Below, in pieces: positions 58,781-64,000 of a DNA stretch of 64,000 bases (positions within the stretch are counted from its first letter, which is position 1; every line of letters starts with the position of its first letter). Below the pieces are notes generated by a model. It did not search any database, was not told where the DNA came from, and saw nothing but the letters and a program-made list of their open reading frames with translations. This DNA is from Plasmopara viticola (lineage: Eukaryota; Oomycota; Peronosporomycetes; Peronosporales; Peronosporaceae), in assembly GCA_001695595.3 (NCBI GenBank), contig MBPM02000045.1:558001-622000 (forward strand). Reading direction: 5' to 3'. A program made the translations under genes and the position numbers.

Positions 58781-61700
58781 TCCAGCACGTCTCATCTGTG
58801 CACGGTGTCGCATGATGATTGTACATTGTTATTAATCCTACACCTACGCAGGTGGATCAATTTTCTGAACCCTGCAATGGATCCGAGTTTATCAAACATC
58901 TACCAACAATTGTCGGCATGATGCGCGCTGCTCGGAAGACTTGCTAGCTTCTATGGGCCTAGGAAGGCGGGCGGATCTGCAGTCATACTTACCACCAAGC
59001 AGCTGGAACGTGTCACGGCCGTCAAGCTCTTCGAGCAAAATGGCGTTCTAGCAGACCAATGAAGCTAAAGCTTTTCACCGTCAAAAGAATGAAAGGATGG
59101 AACCTTTTCTTTTGTATAAAGGGTAAGAAAAGGCCTTTAGGCGCGTGTGTGTGACATTCGCACTCTCTCACCTAATAGGTCGGTCTCAAATCGAAGCATT
59201 TACCTTTACAAACACTATACCAAACGGTTTCGTAACTCGGGAGCTTACGAAGGAGCAGAAATGAAGAATATTCCGTCCGAGTAGGTTGAATATTGGCAGC
59301 ATTTCCGCTACCGTAATTGCAAGCAAAGTCGGCGCAAGCTCCATATATTTATTCAAGAGCCAAAAGAGACGAAGGCCTTCAAGCGCCACCTTTGACCAAA
59401 ACTAAGGTTGGCGTGCTCATGGACGCCTTAAAGGTAGACCAGCCTAGCACTTAGCTTTTAAGAGTGCAGAAAGCAACAACAAGAGATTGATTCTTAGAAA
59501 AAAGTCACAATCAAGCTTGCTCTTTTAAGGACCGTGAAACAGTTGCCCTCGTCGTACAAAACTCAGTGTAGAGATCGGTCTTGACCAGTGGACTTCGGTA
59601 GTTTTGAGTAAAGCAAAGGTCGCTTCTTTGGCTGCGATAAGCAAGGATCAAAAAGACGTCTGGCTCATTCAAGGGCTATGGAGGGTTGCTGTCGGAAACT
59701 TCGCTCTCAGTGCAGTGAAGTGCTGGTCATCAGTAGGTGCGCGGCACTTACTAGAAAGTGATCGAATTCTCATGATGTGGGCAAGATTGATACACACCAT
59801 AGGCAGTTAGCTTCTAAGCGGTCGACAGCTTCTACGAAAATACAAGCAGTATAAAACGGCTGGTTGTATGCGCACGTGTACGAGATCATAAAATGCCATT
59901 CCAAGTTTTGGTAGATTGCAAACCTTTGGGTGCCAACAAAGGATTGCGGTCAGCGAGAATTCTTAATTGGCCGTAGAGGGATTCGTAGAAGAAAGTCAGT
60001 CTCGGTTTGTCTGGGTGATGGGACGCCTTCAAACATACTTCGAGCTAAGAAAGGCCTGGCTATGGATCTTTAGAATTTCGATAGTAGAAGGTTTTGCTCC
60101 TCTTTGACACGGACACGCACGACTTGGCCCTGTGCATGCCATGGACGAGGTCCAAATGATTTATGGGGCAAGGCTATGAGTACCAGCTGCCCAATTTCAT
60201 GCGACAGGACTTAAGTGTGTTTCGTTCTCGACACTGTTGAAGTACTGTTTGTAAATTAAAGACTTATGCAGTTACACGCCCAAAGTCAATATGGATAGTA
60301 ACAAAGGTGCTAATTTTTATTCAAGGGTGAATGTGACGACGTCTTTAAAGGTATTTCTTAGCGAATAATGAGTTCCGTTGGTAGCACTGGTTACCAAAGA
60401 CGCTTTCAGTATCGCTTTGATTGCAGGTAGCATAGCTTCATAACATAGCTCCACCACTTACAAGTCTTTAGGTAAACAATGAAATTCTCGGAGGAGAAAG
60501 TACATAGCTTCACTTGAACATTTTAAAGATGCGATTCGAGCTTGATTTCTGGCTGTCACGAACGTCCTCGTAATTGACAATTAGACGGCAATTACAATGG
60601 TAGATTTTGTCGTATCGCGGCAAATTCGCCTCAGTGTACGGCACTGTCTTGATTTTGAAGCTACCGAGCCTCGGGTCTTCAAGCTGCTGAGCTGTTGGCC
60701 AAATTTACCGCCGTGAACTAAACCTGAGACAGTATTTACTAAATTGAAAATGTAAGAATTTAAATACATACTTCGATTTAGACGAAGATGTATTGCTTGA
60801 TCTTATTGGCAGGGCACAGTGCGGCTTAAAGTACACATTTTGAATGGTCTCAAGGATGTGCTATGCCATTTTCGAGGTGTGAGGTCCAGAGGATTGAAAT
60901 ACAAGCTTAACCTTAGGCAAGCCATGAAGTACTGTGTCACCAACAGCTTATTGCTTAGAGAAGTGCAAGTTCAGAAATTGGGTAAATTAACTAACAGATA
61001 TAAGAATAGAGGCCAAGAAGGAAATGAGTATGTTAACGACAGATCACACACGGCTCTAAAAGTATCTGCAACAGAAAATTGGCGACAGCAACCCCGGTTC
61101 GCACGCATGTTATTTTAACCAATGGAAGATGACACGAAGTTGGAGAAAATATATGTTATACGATAAAAGTCCGTCACATTCAAAGTAAGTCTTGCATGTA
61201 TATAGTCAGCCAAGTAATCGCGGTATCAATGGATTTGGTTTGAATTCTTCCGTTTCGTCGCCCCACATCACTTCAAGAGACGGCACTAACCTAAGTTATA
61301 AAAGCACAGTGTAAAGCCAAAAATTGTCGCTTTTAAGTGAAAGCTTTTTATTGATTTTTAAGTGCATATTTAAGGTTTGTTGAATGTTTGTTGCTATAAG
61401 TGTCTTATCAACCATACTTTGTAGTTTGATATTAATAATCGCGAGACATTTCTACCATAACATGGGGATGAAAATGTAAACGAGGAAAATGATAATGAAA
61501 GGGTTACTCACTTGGGTACAAACACGACGATCTAAAAGAGCCCATAAATTTCAAACAAATCGGCATTCTTGGATGCACACTTTGTGCTGCTCATTTGATC
61601 GTTGGCTTTAATCGACGTTTAGGGCGACTGCATTTGCAGTACTCTCATGTCCTTCACGTTTGAGATGCTCCGATGTGCCCATATATCTCATTACGTTGAA

Positions 61701-64000
61701 CCTGCTGCCACGTCAACTGCGTAGATGAGTCACTCAGACGCACGAACGCGCGCTTTACATATACTCGCACACGCCAATGGCTCCTATACCATGTGAAGTT
61801 AACAATAGAGGCCGCACAACCCTAGGGCTGTGCTTTATCGCTTAGAAGGTAAGGAATGAAACAGTGCGGAAGTCAAAATTTTTGAACTCGTCACCGACTT
61901 TCGGTATGCTGTAGTTTCTAGTTTAATACAAGCTGAACAGTGCAGCTGTACTTGGCAAAAGTCTGATCCAAAAAATGACATGTTTACTAATAGCTTGTTC
62001 GGAAGCACATTGTATCTGCTACTACCAAATCCGAATGAGGATACCTAACGAAGGTGAGTACACCCAGCGGCGTGATTTGATACTATATTACTAAACAGCA
62101 CCCCGGCGACGTCATATCTCCGTGTGACACAACTGCATTACAGCCTTTTGCCCGAGGACAAAATATCTGGCCATAGTCATCTAAGATAAATTTGTTCGGC
62201 TCTGGAAGCCGATCAAGACTAGACGAGGCAAATTTTGAGGTAATAAGCTTTACACCAACATCAAAAATGCGTCTATGTGGCAGTAGGGATAAAAGTCATC
62301 AGCTGCTTCGTAACCAGTCATGGGGATCAGAGGAAGTGAAAAATGTTTTGCCTTGGTCAGCGCTACAATCTTCAAAATTATGAGGTCGTGACTAGGCTTA
62401 CAGTACTTTTTGTATCAGCACACTATTCACTGTGTAAGTCTTACAATTTTTTTCTTCAAATTTATTATAGAAGATTATTGACTAGTGATAGTAGCAAAGC
62501 AAGCACCAGTCCTGTCTCTGCCATACTTTACAAAGCCGTTAATCGTTTTTTACTAAGTTTCTGACAAACCGCTGGTGGCACGTCACTACAGACTTGTAAG
62601 GATGACCACGATTAGACAGCTTAAACCACCGAGTGAAGCTACCTCGTTCATGAAAAAGAGTTGCTTGACATGATATAATGACTGGTAGGATTACAAGTGC
62701 ATCTTCCAGGCTTCTAGTCCTTTGTACTTTCTTTAGACAGCACATTCCTGAGTACAGCGGAAAAATATGGTCACATCGCTTTAAAAAACGACAAGGTAGT
62801 TGCGATTCTTTGCGAAATAATATTATGCAATGAATGCAAGTCTGGAAAACGAGTGAGCTTGTCGATACGCTTGGACCACAATATGAGTGAACTTGCCGAC
62901 ACGCTTGGACCACAACATGAGGTGGTTCACACCGGCAGGATTGAAATTACTATGATCGCTAGGTATATAGAATGATTGCCAATCAAAATCCTTTAATCTC
63001 GTGTTTCTTTGTGGGCGGAAGGTGCCAAAGTCGACTTGTTAACACCTCGTCAGATGCATCGCTACCAGTAAGCAGTAGGTCTGCTTTAGAAAATGCCACC
63101 TCAACAGATCCATCTCTAGATGCTGAAAAAATTTTAAGGATCTAAAGTGCAATATACATTCAAGGGAGATTCTTTTTCTTTATAAGCGCTCTTCTTGGTC
63201 TTGCCCACATGTCGGTGGTGTTACATATACACGTATATGGACGAGTAAAGGATCTAGGACACCTGCCAGAAAATCAACTCCGCGCTTTACGCGCCGACTC
63301 CACCATAAAGCCTGCCATCTCCAGCGGACTACTGAAAGTTAAGAAATCTCGATTTTATCTTTGGCTTGGCGAAGTTAATGGCAACACTGGCATAGTGCTG
63401 CCACAGCGGGATTGGCAGCTGGCACCCAGTGCCTGTATTGGCTAAAATAACTGAGAGGTTCGGCGTTACGATGCACCAGCGCCTCGGTTTGCATCCAGCA
63501 GATATTGATTGCGAGCAGCATCATGACGAGGAGTCCGCAGAGTGCTAGATGTTGGTACATCGTCACAATTCTCGCCTCAGTAACGAGGGTGACCGCCACT
63601 ATTACGTGGAAAGTATTCTCGAGCGACATGGTCACCAAGATCAATTTCCCTTTTTGTGAAGCGGAGGAGAAATTCTCATTCCGAGATTTATACGAGTATA
63701 AGGCCTCACTTCAACGAAATTGCCTAAACATCGTGTATGCTTTCAATAATCTTGACCAGCGCCTTCGGAGCAGCCACTAGAGACACCACGATTTAAGCTC
63801 ATCTCGAGGTTCCTGTTGACAGCTGCTGAAGCTCTCGCGTCCAGCAGTGCTCACGGAAACATGATGCTGCGAATTGAATGTCACAGATTGAAAGTCTACC
63901 GGCATTCGACGACGAGTTAAAGCCTATCAAAAGTTTGTCAAGGGTGCCCCTCCACTCGTCCATCGAATTTGTTTACGCTGGAGCAATACAAAAGTTTGGA
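58781..64000 (+). mobile_element. Unit G: decayed Ty3/gypsy relic, cut by window edge
   Basis: Forward relic: gag/protease side at 59050-60200, an RT part near 62140-62350, a decayed RNase H near 62470-62920 (LADTLG reading), integrase core start near 63290-63440 (GLLKVKKSRFYLWLGEVNGNTG, compare CWKSISMDFVFGLPxDxxGNTGI), and a chromodomain-like tail near 63560-63775 (GDRHYYVESILERHGHQDQ and SLQRNCLNIVYAF, compare YHVEKIL..RRxRGQxQYLVKW and PLRxDCPDVVDAF). Here integrase and chromodomain are in the normal order and strand, unlike units C and D. No intact frame. Confidence 0.7.
62848..62923 (+). repeat. Short imperfect tandem duplication
   Basis: Two near-copies of about 37 bases, each containing a 'gcttggaccacaa.atgag' core (near 62869-62887 and 62906-62923), lie next to each other inside relic G. 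Confidence 0.7.

Noticed and set aside
1..64000. tRNA, rRNA or riboswitch genes
   Set aside because: No cloverleaf, rRNA-core or riboswitch pattern was noticed on either strand by eye.

Overview
The window reads as nuclear DNA of a filamentous oomycete plant pathogen (Phytophthora or downy-mildew type). The only open, gene-like frames are secreted effector genes: signal peptide, an RxLR-like leader (RSLS or similar), an EER motif, then tandem WY/LWY alpha-helical modules. Everything else is decayed chromodomain-bearing Ty3/gypsy sequence, other mobile elements and duplicated non-coding DNA. I saw no tRNA, rRNA, CRISPR array, bacterial-type operon or ordinary housekeeping gene. Species cannot be fixed by eye.

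Layout. The window is an array of diverged copies of one unit: an effector gene on the minus strand, a conserved upstream intergenic block, and an ancient Ty3/gypsy relic lying head-away from the effector on the plus strand. Unit A (1-3110) is a partial forward relic. Unit B (about 4790-11447) is inverted and ends inside a plus-strand effector fragment. It abuts a minus-strand effector pseudogene (11445-12520) that is fused to a short one-module effector ORF (12503-13036). Unit C (about 14740-25177) carries an intact 532-residue effector. Unit D (about 25180-41238) carries a frameshifted effector and a nested full-length LTR retrotransposon. Unit E (about 41240-50504) carries an intact 534-residue effector. 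Unit F (about 50505-57256) carries an effector with one premature stop and a frayed C-terminus. Unit G (about 57257-64000) is a forward relic whose effector would lie beyond the window.

Mobile elements inserted after the duplications are sharply bounded. A Ty3/gypsy element (33413-39269) has 311-bp LTRs and a CCTTT target duplication. A 752-bp terminal-inverted-repeat element (18940-19691) carries a fragment of a cytoplasmic dynein heavy-chain gene. There is one internally deleted LINE (13583-14738) and four copies of a roughly 330-bp non-autonomous derivative of the same LINE, all with 9-12 bp target duplications and (ACATT)n-like tails.

Reading of the whole: a rapidly evolving effector cluster that grew by segmental duplication and inversion together with its linked retroelement, with birth (two long intact genes, one short chimeric ORF) and death (at least four pseudogenes) both visible. 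Alignments were done by eye, so unit and relic boundaries are approximate. TSDs, LTRs, TIRs and ORF ends were read base by base.
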